Part shown: positions 22,523-34,700 of the stretch, one piece after another
Layout: every line of letters begins with the position of its first letter
Position numbering within the stretch: the first letter of the stretch is position 1
NCBI RefSeq assembly: GCF_000001735.4
Contig: NC_003070.9
Location: 22,491,971-22,555,970, forward strand
DNA: 64,000 bases
DNA from: Arabidopsis thaliana
Taxonomy: Eukaryota > Streptophyta > Magnoliopsida > Brassicales > Brassicaceae
Reading direction: 5' to 3'
Notes under the pieces: model-generated
The model's input: only the letters and a program-made list of their open reading frames with translations
Database searches by the model: none
Told to the model about the DNA's origin: nothing
Position numbers and translations under genes: made by a program

Positions 22523-24241
22523 CGAAGAGTTTTGAATAGACGAGGAAGAAATGAAATGATTGAATTAAGCGAAAGAGTGATTTAGAGATGAAGACTGGTT
22601 TTGATATATTTTTGATAATTGCTTTTAGTATTGTGGAAGAAGAAATGATTTTAGATTAGTAAGAAATAGATATGTGTCTCTATATTTATAAGTGATCGTT
22701 TTACGCTTATAGTTAGCTATGGTTTGTGTCTTTGTGAATAAGGTCCGAGAACTCCATGTCGGATCTTGGATATTTTGCCACTTTGTTTTTGTAAATATTC
22801 ATAAAAATTGTGATTCTTCTCGCGCTAATACTCAAGGAAGAATTCAAACTTCTTTTTCTAACATTTGGACTTCAAGAAAATACTAGTGTCTATTTGAAAA
22901 TACTTCAAGAAACGAGTGAATTTATTCTTATCTTTGACTTGCAAGCATTTTTGTCTTTTCTCGTGTGGTTTGAAGAAAAGATTAAAAAAAAACCTTCAAA
23001 GACGTACATATACTTTTGAATCAAAAAATATTTGTTAGTTATATTTGCGTCAAAAAGTATTCGCTACTTTTCCTTTGTTCTTTTTTATACTAAACCCCGT
23101 TGAAAGAAGTAAGTAAAAGTGTAAACATCTTTGAAACGGTCACCATCTCAAAAAGTAACATAGTAAAAGCAAAGAGAAATGACCAACTGTATCTAGAATA
23201 AAGATATTAAATCAAAATACAAATTCATCAATAAAATTAAATTTCATATTAACTCAGATATTAAATTTAAATAGACACACCAATTTCTTAGGAAGATATA
23301 TGTTTTGATGTTTTCAGTTTAGTCAACAGCTTATATATAAATAAAACGGTTTAAAAAAAGTTATAAAAAGGTGGTACAACGTAACATAACTAACCAGTCC
23401 GCTTTGATATGTTTTGATGTTTATATTTATTTAATCTTTAATGGCCATTTGTATTATATCGTAGTTTTTACTCTCGTTAATTTTATAAGTGAAATACTAA
23501 ACTATTTTGTTCGTACAGAAAAAAAAGAGACGAAATATATATAGAATTAATGTTCGAGATGTCGGGGCTGGGCTGGGCTGGGAGTGGACAGTAATCTGAA
23601 CCACAACCGTGTGTAATACTAATATATGAGTCTCCTCGAATCCTCTCATGGAACAGTTGGAAGAAGAAGAATTTGGAGAGTTTGCTAACATAGTGTCAAA
23701 AAGAATTGTCACAACTCACAAGAATGAAGAGGGGGAAGAAGAAGAAATTTCTCAAAAATTTAGCCATTAGAGGCCTAAAATCCTAGCCTAGTCCATATCT
23801 CAGAAGCAAATCCTCAATTCTATCACCCAAACTCTTAAAGTTAGGCTTCAAAGGAATTTAGATGAAAGGATCATGGGCCTTACCTTTTGAGTCTTAGCAT
23901 CGCATGCATGCCTATGGCCGGGCCTACTACTATAGGATGAGGTCCACTAGATTCAATCTATATCAAGGTGAGCCAGTCTTTTTATACCACGTCCTAGTGA
24001 TGTCCACCGAAATGTAACAAAACATCCTAGCAGACCCCATGACCTCATATCTCCTGACTCCTGATAAAGTCACCTCACCATATCTCTTGAACAATGTCCT
24101 TCGACGACGAAGAATCTTCGTACACCTCGTGTAGTTCCATGCAACGAGTCGATCGATTCCTAAAAACATCATCAGTAATTTGAAACTCTTGATTATTGAT
24201 AATATTACTAACTTGGAAAATTATGCTAGTACCCAAAGTTT

Positions 24242-24276
<35 letters not shown>

Positions 24277-24759
24277 ACTACTACAGTCGACTATTTGGAT
24301 TTTCTTTGTATTAATTATCTTCATAGTTTACTAGAGTTCAATTGCGAACGAAAAACACATTTTGGTAACACGATAATTTTTTAAAATATATTTATAGAGA
24401 ATTCCCACATTTCTAGTTTTTATAAAATCTTACACAAAAACCAAAATGAGGTATGTGCGTGATGTGTAGCATAAGAAAGGCATGACATAAGGCAGTTCGA
24501 AAAAACCCTGCCTTTTCTCCAAAATTTAATGCCCATTGGCCGCTAATTTTGGGCCCTACGATTAGCCACGTGTAATTTCCTCGTCGAGGGACCCAGTTCG
24601 GTACTCATATGCTCACACAAACCTAACACCTATTTCTTCTCGCATCTTATATGAAACACATTCACTCTCCAAAATAATCTATACTTTTCCTACATATTCT
24701 CTTGACGATCATGAGACTGATTTCGTGAAAATATCGTCATTATATCAAATTAGAAGTTG
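22523..24759. other. Intergenic spacer between divergent TIR and NAC genes
   Basis: Shared upstream region of the minus-strand TIR gene and plus-strand NAC025. The stretch 23540-24180 is less AT-rich than its surroundings, contains GGGCTGGGCTGGGCTGGG near 23565 and a CATGCATG (RY-type) element at 23903-23910, but has no credible long reading frame. A (TA)n tract lies at 24247-24276. A G-box CACGTG at 24567-24572 lies about 190 bases upstream of the NAC start. Confidence 0.5.
24567..24572. promoter_or_regulatory. G-box in the NAC025 promoter
   Basis: CACGTG within GCCACGTGTAA, 188 bases before the start codon. A bHLH/bZIP binding role is the usual one; occupancy here is unproven. Confidence 0.4.
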
Positions 24760-26085
24760 ATGGAAAACATGGGGGATTCGAGCATAGGGCCGGGCCATCC
24801 GCATCTCCCTCCCGGGTTTCGGTTTCACCCGACTGATGAGGAACTAGTAGTTCATTACCTCAAGAAGAAAGCAGATTCTGTTCCACTTCCAGTCTCAATC
24901 ATCGCAGAGATTGATCTTTACAAGTTTGATCCTTGGGAGCTTCCAAGTATTTATATTTCCTAATTTATGCTTTAATGATATGATTAAAATGTACGATTTA
25001 ATTTTACTATGACCACTGTAATCTAGCCACTATTTAAATTTGGTATATATAGTAACTATCTTGTGGATAATAATATTTTGAATGGTTTAGGCAAGGCGAG
25101 TTTTGGAGAGCACGAGTGGTACTTCTTTAGTCCTCGGGATCGGAAGTATCCAAATGGGGTTAGGCCAAACCGGGCAGCAACTTCCGGTTATTGGAAAGCA
25201 ACGGGAACCGATAAACCGATATTTACGTGCAATAGTCACAAGGTTGGTGTCAAGAAAGCGCTTGTTTTTTACGGTGGAAAGCCTCCTAAAGGGATAAAAA
25301 CAGATTGGATCATGCATGAATATCGCCTCACTGATGGTAACCTTAGCACTGCGGCTAAGCCGCCTGACTTAACCACGACAAGGAAAAACTCACTACGGGT
25401 ATGTGAAAAATGATATTAACCAAACTCACTAAGCCACCATTATACACTACTATTTTAATCTACAATATTGTTTCACGTGGGAAAATCATACCAAAATCTT
25501 TTCTTTTTTGGGAAAACTCAAGATACTCTTCTGGTTGGATTAATGCGACTGACATTATTATTATATAGTTTGGTGTGTTGATTTGTACCACAAATCAAAA
25601 TTTTGCAGCTAGACGATTGGGTTCTATGTAGGATCTATAAGAAGAATAGTTCACAAAGACCAACAATGGAGAGAGTATTACTTAGAGAGGATCTAATGGA
25701 AGGCATGCTCTCAAAATCATCTGCTAATTCTTCTTCTACATCAGTACTAGACAACAACGACAACAATAATAACAATAACGAAGAACACTTTTTCGACGGT
25801 ATGGTCGTTTCTTCAGACAAACGTTCCTTGTGTGGTCAATACCGAATGGGCCACGAGGCCTCAGGATCATCTTCATTCGGATCTTTCTTATCGAGCAAGA
25901 GGTTTCATCATACAGGTGATCTCAACAATGATAACTACAATGTCTCTTTTGTTTCGATGCTTAGTGAGATTCCTCAGAGTTCGGGGTTTCATGCAAATGG
26001 TGTTATGGATACGACGTCGTCTCTAGCTGATCATGGGGTTTTAAGACAGGCGTTTCAGCTTCCTAACATGAACTGGCACTCATAA
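24760..26085 (+). CDS. NAC025: NAC-domain transcription factor NAC025
   Basis: Three exons, 24760-24946, 25091-25398 and 25609-26085, encode 323 residues. The NAC domain spans residues ~16-175 with its five subdomains visible: [54 protein letters not shown] with [49 protein letters not shown], and [12 protein letters not shown]. The C-terminal activation-type region is Ser-rich, with an Asn run around residue 215. Introns are at the conserved NAC positions. Length and sequence match ANAC025 (AT1G61110), related to the tapetum-expressed TAPNAC type; anther expression is family knowledge, not read from the sequence. The start chosen is the first ATG; the NAC domain begins 15 residues later. Confidence 0.95.
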
Positions 26086-29000
26086 TCTATATAGATATAT
26101 ATGTGTGTATCATATATGTATCTATGCAGGCCTAATATAGTTTACACATAAATCATCTGGGAATATATATATACAAGTACGCGGTCTTACAAATGTATAC
26201 GTATCTGTTTAATTACGTCAAGAAAAAGTGTATACGTTTCTTTTTACTCAATGGCTGCAAAGATGTGTACTAATAACAGAAGCTGATTAATAAAAAATAT
26301 AAAAGTATATTTTTTCCAATATGATACAATTTAGCAAAGTTAAATATTCAACATGTTAATATACATTATGCAAGGTTTGGTTCATTTTCCCATAAGTGAG
26401 TACGTGAATAGGATGCAGATAATTTTTCTGTTTTACTATGAAGTTGACATTCTTACGTTGAAGTTTACTATGAAGTTGACTTCCATATGAATATTTTTTT
26501 AGGAAAACTTAAACTCTTCGTCTTCATGGTCCAAACTATTTCTATCTATCTCATTACCACTCCTTAAACATGCACAAATCAATTTGAACAAAAACTATGA
26601 GAAAAAAATAGAGATGAAAATATGGGGAAGATGAGAAGTATAAGAAGATGACACAAAAAAAAAACGAAAATGAAGATGACACACCGGATTTTATGAGTTG
26701 AGGTTGGCTAGCTAAAAGTATTCCTAGGATTTCTTTAGCTCAGATCAATCTTCAAACATCATCATACATACACTCGATCTTTTTATAAGTGGAGGATCAA
26801 ATGCTCTGTTTCTTTGTTGGGTTGTTATACAAGATCTCAAACCCGACTTTGGTTTAGCTCGATGGAGTCTAGACCAACATTTAAACCACAATTACATGTT
26901 ACTCGAACTGTACCACATGTAATCTTTGATTAAACCTACACTGAGATCAAATTAAATTTCGTTTCATTCGAACCCACTTTTTCATCATCATGGAATTATA
27001 AAAGTTGATGATGAGAACAAATTTACGTCACACATTTTTGTGTTGAAAGTGGTAAATGGTTATGGTTTTCACTACCTTAAATTATTTCATGAGGTGAACT
27101 GCCTTTGAGAAATGAAAAAAAGAGGTGAATTCAAAACACGTTAACGTTTTGTCAACTTCATTGCTCATCACCTTCAGAAACTATGTTTTCTTGTAGTTAA
27201 TTAACTGACATTAAAGAAAAACCACGTACGTAAATCCGAAGTGTATTTAACTATACGTATGCTGATGCGTGTACAGTGGCGGGTGGCCTAGTCTTTGACT
27301 GGTTCCACCTAAAAATGAGATTAGCGTGTTTGATTTTTCCAATTTTGAATAAGTACTATAACTAGCATGTTTAATGCTTACTGGCAATTTTGCATATGAC
27401 TATTCTTCTGCAAATTATTGTCTTGCACAAACATATATAAATAGACTCTTCCACGAATTGTTAATTCTTCTCCAATTAATTTATTAGATCATTTCCGGAT
27501 CTGTCACTATTCTCACTTCAGTCATACAATTCTTATGATGATAAGAATTGTATTTTTCACTTGGGTAGGAAAGAAGTGCGACCGCCGTGGATTAATTAAT
27601 ACCCAACTCTAAAATATTTCTGCTATAAAACAGACCATTTAATTTATTGATTTTGTACTTAAAAGGGTTCAAATCGTTTTTATTTATTTATAATATTCAC
27701 TAAAAAAAACCTACTAAAATATTATATTTAGGCCCTGATAATTATACCTTTTATTTTTAGTCAAGAATAGGCCCGAACAATTTTAAAAATATGTCCAAAA
27801 ATTCTGTTTTTTCTTTTAAAAAACAAACAAAAAGGTCCAAAATTATTTTTTCGCCCTAAGGCTTTTAATAATGTTGGGCTGGGACTGTGTACTTATGCGG
27901 AGTTTTAGAATGTAGGTCGGTGAACTATGCGAACTAACATGTTTTAAATATTTGTCCTTCTCCCTAGTATGTCAGATGATACAATTGGACGGATTTTAAA
28001 ATTATTGGTTTCCCAGTTGTTGTTGTCTTTGAATCACTTGGTTACAGGGTCAACTTACAGTAGTAGTACATGACCACCCCTTCGTCTATTCCACATCACA
28101 AAAATTCAAAGCAATACATTTCTAGTCGTATTATACTATTATTATTTCTTGACGAATTTTGCATGTTTCACGTTTTATACGGTTCACAAGTCTTTTTTTT
28201 TTATATAATTGGTTCACAGTCTATTAATTAGTGCAAGACACAAATAAAAGAATGCATATATATATATATATAAATAACCAAGAAAAAAATAAAAATCAGA
28301 AAATATAACCAAAATAGATGTGAGATATCATCAGTTTATCTATTTTTACTGTTTTGATCATTTCAATTACTTAGATTTTTACTGTTTACTATATAACTTT
28401 TTTTTGTTCAATATTAGCATACTTTTTTAAGAAACGTAGCCCTCAAATTTGTTATTAAAATCTTTTTTTAATTAAAATATTTTTTCATGTGGGAAAGGCA
28501 TCCTCTACTCAATAATAAGTATTTGAATTTATTCTTTTTAGGGATATAAGGAAAAGTCAATATATAGACGTTTTCGTTTGTGTTATGAAAATTAGTTTGA
28601 ACTTGTATTTAATCATGTGTCTCATGCAAACAACGTCAATTCCCTGTCTTCTCTCTCTCTAATAACTCATTGCGATTTTTGTTTCGTTTTTTTTTTTTGT
28701 CCTTAAGATTTGATTTTTCACCACTACCCGGCAGTTGAAAGTTAGAAAACTCTTGGATTTGTCGATTAGTGTTTCCGTATTGACATACAATATGAAAACG
28801 ATTACTCGATGGTGCTAGGACGTATAGCTAACAATCTATAAGATTTTGATAGATTAGTTGTTTATCTTAAAGATTGTTTTACAGCAATAATTCTTTAACA
28901 GTCTTTATGTCTTTATGATATCCTATAAAATTTAAGTTCATCAATGTAATCATTATTAGATAAGTGCTGATAGAAAAAACAATTGTAAAATAATGAAATA

Positions 29001-29116
29001 AAGTTGCAAAATGATACTTTAATATTATTTAGTAAATTGGAGAGAAAATAAAGAACTAATTTTGCTTATCAAATCAATTTGTTTTTTTTAAATCATACTT
29101 TCTCATTTAAAAATTG
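26086..29116. other. Gene-poor AT-rich spacer
   Basis: 3' end of NAC025, then about 3 kb with no credible gene. A 17-base direct repeat (TTTACTATGAAGTTGAC) occurs near 26433 and 26465. No tRNA, hairpin cluster or clear transposon end was recognised between 26.5 and 29.1 kb. Confidence 0.45.
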
Positions 29117-29121
29117 AATAT

Positions 29122-29584
29122 TGTGGATGTCGGAATCCGCAATTAGGAATTTGTGGATGTTGCAAGGGCCTTAAACCTTGTTAGTCGAACTAAGATCGAA
29201 TCGAACAGTATTTCAGTTAATCGGAATTTTTTTGTATAGTAATTTTCTCGTCCCCTTTACAAATGACGAATCAATCCTATTTATACAAACTAATCGAATA
29301 TCTGCGAAGTAAATGGACGCTCGAATCACGCCGCGAATCACGTCTCATTAATGTTTATGTTTCACATAGCCACCTCGCGTATTAACGCATTCTCATTTAC
29401 TCCGCAGATTTCCGTTACGTAACGCTTAAAATGATTCTTCAAATCGACCTGGCTCTGGTGGGCTTATCTCGGCCCACTCCATATTTGACAATCCTGGATT
29501 CATCGTTAAGGCTTTGACCCAGGCCCATTAAAGAAATATGACGGATCGCGGGTCGGAGCAAATATACGAGATCCGACATCCACA
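29122..29584. mobile_element. Solo LTR with AATAT target duplication
   Basis: The 463-base segment starts TGTGGATGTCGGA and ends TCCGACATCCACA, a 13-base perfect terminal inverted repeat with canonical TG...CA ends. It is flanked by identical AATAT at 29117-29121 and 29585-29589. No internal retrotransposon domain lies next to it, so it is a solo LTR left by recombination. The family was not identified. Confidence 0.85.
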
Positions 29585-29765
29585 AATATCAAACTTTGTA
29601 ATTTTTGGCCAAACAAAAGAACTACTTTAACTAGCAGGTATGAAAGTTATAATACTGTTAAAAGAACTCAGCTTGTTCATTGATTTAAAACGATCAAATA
29701 TCCCAAATCTTCATTTCTAGTTTCCACTGGTTTTCTTTGTTTTCGATATCAATTTTAGACACTAA

Positions 29766-30133
29766 GAGGGTGTATTCAATCTAGTATTTTAAGTGATTTG
29801 TGTAATATTTACAAATTATATGTTATTCAAACATGAATTTTAAAAACTCTAATGGAATACAATGTAGTTGAACTAATGATTTAAAAATCTACCTTTAAAT
29901 CCATTGTTACTGAAAACAATTTGTAGATTTGATTCTTATTAATTTTGAAAGATTTAAGAGGATTTGAAAAGATTTCTTTAGTTAAAAATACAAAAATTCA
30001 AATCTCATGGTTTTAGGTGAAATTTGATTTTTTTTTTATAATAAATCATATCAACTTCTCTCAAATCATTAAAATCTAATAAAAACTAACTAAAATTCAA
30101 ATCATTCAAAATTTAAGATCCAATATACTCCCC
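29766..30133. mobile_element. MITE-like element, probably PIF/Harbinger (Tourist) type
   Basis: The 368-base AT-rich segment has imperfect terminal inverted repeats of about 35 bases (left GAGGGTGTATTCAATCT, right complement GGGGAGTATATTGGATCT, both continuing to GATTTG). It is flanked by TAA at 29763-29765 and 30134-30136, which fits the 3-base TWA duplication of PIF/Harbinger elements. No transposase. Sub-family not identified; hAT origin is less likely because no 8-base duplication is seen. Confidence 0.55.
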
Positions 30134-30136
30134 TAA

Positions 30137-31718
30137 TTCGTCTTACATATCCTACCTTACACTCTTGTGTCTCATCTTCTCTGCCATTTGACACAGAAAA
30201 AAAAAGAGTTAGGACGGACATATCCGAAACAACCAAATAGACTGTTTTTAAACAGTTATATACGAACACGAAGGTTCAGCTTTGTGATACACCATTTATC
30301 GTAACAATTAAAATATGGTAATTTTAGGCTAAATTATAGAGTAGATCTTGTTTCAAATATTACAATTTGCATGCACCAAATTGTTTTACATTTTCATTTT
30401 CCAGAGAAAACCAAATCATTGGTTAGTCACTTCGGAAGTACCAATCCCAATATTCTTTACAGTAAATACCCGGAACCGCCGAGTTCGGGTGTTTCAGAAA
30501 TGACCAATGATGATCAATTAGTCACTTCAGAGAGCTTCCGGGTGAAACGCGCTTAAACGATGGCCTTGACAATGACTTCCTAGTACTGATGAGAGAGCGG
30601 TGGTGCCAAACGCTAGGAAGCTGCCGAGGATGTGACAAGATTGAAGGAAATCTGAGGTTAAGACTTAAATCTTTATGGAACTGGATTACATTTTGAGGTT
30701 GATGAATTGTATTTTGATTGATATTGAAAACATGATGATGTGGATATGCAACGGCCAAGTATCGAGATTTGAATTGAGATATGGATTTGATGCACAAGTG
30801 GTCGAAGAAAGAACGAAGTGGACAAGTACATTACCTGTAATAGTACATAACTTGTGTGGTTCACTAATTCTTAGAGATTATGAATCATTGTAGATGAATA
30901 GGCAAGTCTATCAGACATCTCTAACTTATGGCAATCACTAGTTTCTTGTACATAAAGTACTATTTGCACCCAAAAAATAAAAATATGTATATAAATTTAC
31001 TACTACTTAATGCCCATTATTTTTCTGTTTTCAATATTGTGATATACATTATGCAAGTTTACACAGGGATGGATCCATAGCGACATTAGCATTGTAGATT
31101 ACTAACTACGAATATTTTTTGTTTTTTATTGTTTTACAATCAATGTAACTAATCAAATATTAGGAATTTACAGCAAATGTATCGGTAAATATACGGGACA
31201 TAGTCAGACATATCTCAATATTTTCCTTTTTTTAAGTCTCAGTATTGTTATTGTATAAATTATTTATAATAATAAAAAATAATAATAATAATAGAAAATT
31301 AAGTGGGTATCTGTAATATTTAAAAAATATATTGAAGAAACTTTGAGATGAGTCTTTTAACTATTGAAGATATTCATTTAATTTTTATTAATATTTTTTA
31401 CTTTTCATTATTGTAGAACTCACAAAAAATTATTGATACGAGTTATTTAGTATGTGACTCACTAAAGATCATTTATTTAGTATTTATCACATGGGGGTTT
31501 ATTCGTTGTATCTCCATTTATTACTTGGAAGACCAGGAGAAGAGTAGACCATTAGAATATTCAAACTATTCAAAGTATTTTTCACATGGTTACATTTAGA
31601 CGACTCAATCATATGCATACTCGATTCCTTCTATAAAAACACACGCAGATTAGTGACCCATATTTTACACTCAATCTAAAGACCATCCTCTAGACAGAAA
31701 ACTTTTTTTATAAAAACA
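30137..31718. other. Spacer upstream of TPS04
   Basis: 30371-30556 has a short plus-strand open frame (HFGSTNPNILYSKYPEPP) in less AT-rich sequence, possibly a worn gene fragment, but nothing identifies it. 30900-31600 is AT-rich and serves at least in part as the TPS04 promoter. Confidence 0.4.
31631..31640 (+). promoter_or_regulatory. TATA box of TPS04
   Basis: CTATAAAAAC, 79-88 bases upstream of the start codon, in a region without other ATGs before 31719. Confidence 0.6.
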
Positions 31719-34700
31719 ATGAAGTCTTCTTACGGTTCTTCCTCTAATGATCTCCACGCTTTTGTCAATGAGATCAAGGGAGAAATTCAGTTGTCCAACA
31801 TTAATCTTGATCCTTACTCATTTGTCTCTCCTTCCGCTTACGACACGGCTTGGTTATCCATGATCGAAGAAGACATCAACGTAGATGATAATGAGCTTAA
31901 ACCGATGTTCCAAGGTTGTCTAGATTGGATTATGTGCAATCAAAATGCCAGAGAAGGTTTCTGGATGAACTCCACCAGTTATACAACGGTGGCTGATGGC
32001 AGAGACGAAGACGGCGAAAAGGACATGTGTATTCTAACTTCCACTCTTGCTTGTGTTGTAGCACTTCAGAAATGGAATATTGGGTGTTTTCATCTCCACA
32101 AAGGTGTGTAAAGACTTTGACTTTGTATTTTTGTACTCTTTGACTAACGTTCGTGCATGTAAAACGTATCACTACGTAACCAGACTCCGATAACTCACTA
32201 CGTAAGCCACTGACATGCATGGCCCATATCATGTGCAAATATATACAAATTACGAATTTGGTTTTATAGTTCTACCCAAAAGCATATATGTACCCCTTCC
32301 ACACACACAAAAAAGCATATATATATATATATATATATATATTCACATGACCTTTTTTTTTTCTTTTTTGGTCAAAGGTTGTTCACATGACTTGCATGCA
32401 TTTTTTATAATGAAAATGCAACAGTACTTTAAGCTATACATTTCAGGTACAATTTTCATTTAGCAAAACAAATACAAACTCAAAAAAATATATATATGTT
32501 TAAAAGTTACAAACACACGCTAAAAAAACGGACATGTCTTTTTACGTTATGGTGTTGAATGAATTATTGTTTAAAAGTTTAAAGCATCTACATTCATGAG
32601 ATAACCTTTGACTTTTTGAGTTTCCTAAAAAAAGAAAAGAATATAAATATTTAATAAATTTGACTGTAAATTTTAATTTAGAAAAGAACATTGAACATTC
32701 ACAACAAGACAACTGTCTTAAAAATCTCTCATAATTAGTATCTCAAATAAGAACTTCTCATTTCTCTTTGCATTTTCTATTTTGTTTCATTTTTTATACT
32801 GTGAGATACTCATGTAAGAACTTCCCAATAGATGTGCTTTTTAGGTTGTGGCCTTGTAGGTATATACATATATAAGCACAAATGTTAATACTCAATATTA
32901 TAAACAAATAGACTCTTACTCATTCCACTTTACTTGCTTCTTTATCTTGTAAATAAAACAATTTTTGTTTCTTTTATAATACATTTTTTCCATTTTATAA
33001 TTTTTGTTTCTAAAGGGACGAGATATATCGAAAGAAATACGGAGATGATAATTGGGAAATACATCAACGAAGAAGGATCTTATCCTCGTTGGTTCGCTAT
33101 CAAATTCACAGGAATCCTAGAGCTTGCTCAAAAACTTGGCTTACACTTTGTTTTCTCTAGTCGCTGTATCGAAATGATCAAAGGGATGTTTTATCAACGC
33201 CAAGAGATTATCCAAAGGTAACGTTACATGATAAGAAATCTTGATCCAAAATATTTCCCCATAAACATAGACAATAGTTCTAAAATATTGGGCTTCTTTT
33301 TTTTCCAGAGAAAAATTGGTACATGACTGTAATTATAAACCTTTACTGGCCTATCTAGAGGTGTTGCCATCGAAATTATATGTCACAAATCAAGAAGACA
33401 TCATTGTGAAGAGTCTCGACAGTATGGATGGCTCTTTGTTTCAGTCACCTTCAGCAACTGCATCAGCGTTTATGCTCACTCGCAACACAAAATGTCTAGC
33501 TTATCTTCAAAATCTCGTTCAAAAATGCCCTAATGGAGGTTAAAAACATTCTTATTATTCCAAACGCTATAATTAACGTGAATATGATTATTATTTAAGT
33601 GCATAATTGTTTAATTAACAAGCTAGGTGTGATTTCTTTCTCTTAGTGCCACAAAAGTACCCTCTCAATGAAGATCTCATAAAACTCTCCATGGTTAATC
33701 TAATCGAGAGTACTGGTTTAGGAGAGTTCTTTGGTATAGAGATTGAACACGTTCTGGAACAAGTTTACAGGTGAGGGGAAAATTATGGTCAACTTTCTTT
33801 TACCTTTTTTTTCATTTCTTTAAATATTTAATATATGTAACCAAATCTTATTTTCTCCTGTGTAATTTTAAGCCGCTACGAAGAAAAAGATTTTGAGAGA
33901 ATGCCCATGAGTTATCTGGCGGATCAATTGCACAAAGACTCTCTTGCATTTCGAATGTTAAGAATGCATGGTCGGGATGTTTCACCTAGTAAGAATTTCT
34001 CGTTCCTATGTCTTTCTTCATTGTTTGTGTTCTCTTTTCAACTCCATATCAAGTTCTCACTTAAATATAAAACGGTAGTCCTTTTTCGGCATAAAGCACT
34101 ACCGTTTTGTAGTTCTTAAAGTAAAAAAAAAAAATTGACAATAAAAATTAACCATTAACAGAAAAAACGTATATCATCTAGATTTGTCAAAAATAATTCT
34201 TTAGTTTTGTCTATACTGAGTTTAAAATCCTAAGTATACTTATTTTGCAGGAAGCTTTTGCTGGTTCTTGAATGATCAAGAAACTCGAAATCATTTAGAA
34301 AGAAATATAGACTCTTTCTTGCTTGTGATCCTAAGTGTTTACAGAGCCACGGATCTCATGTTTCCGGGAGAGCATGATCTTCAAGAAGCAAGAGAATATA
34401 CTCGGAATTTACTCGAGAAACGTCGGTCCATCAAAGAAAAAATGGTACCAATATATCTCAATAAGGTGAAAGTGATTAAAAGTTCACGGCCTAATGCTTC
34501 AAATAATTATTGATTGGTAGATTATGCATGAATTAAGTACTCCATGGATAGCTCGACTCAAACACCTTGACCATAGGATGTGGATTGAGGACAAGAACTC
34601 AAATGTTTTATCCATGGAAAAAGCCTCTTTTCTAAGGTATACACAATACATATGTAATTGATCTATCAAATTTTAGATCCAAGAATAATAAGCTAATTCA

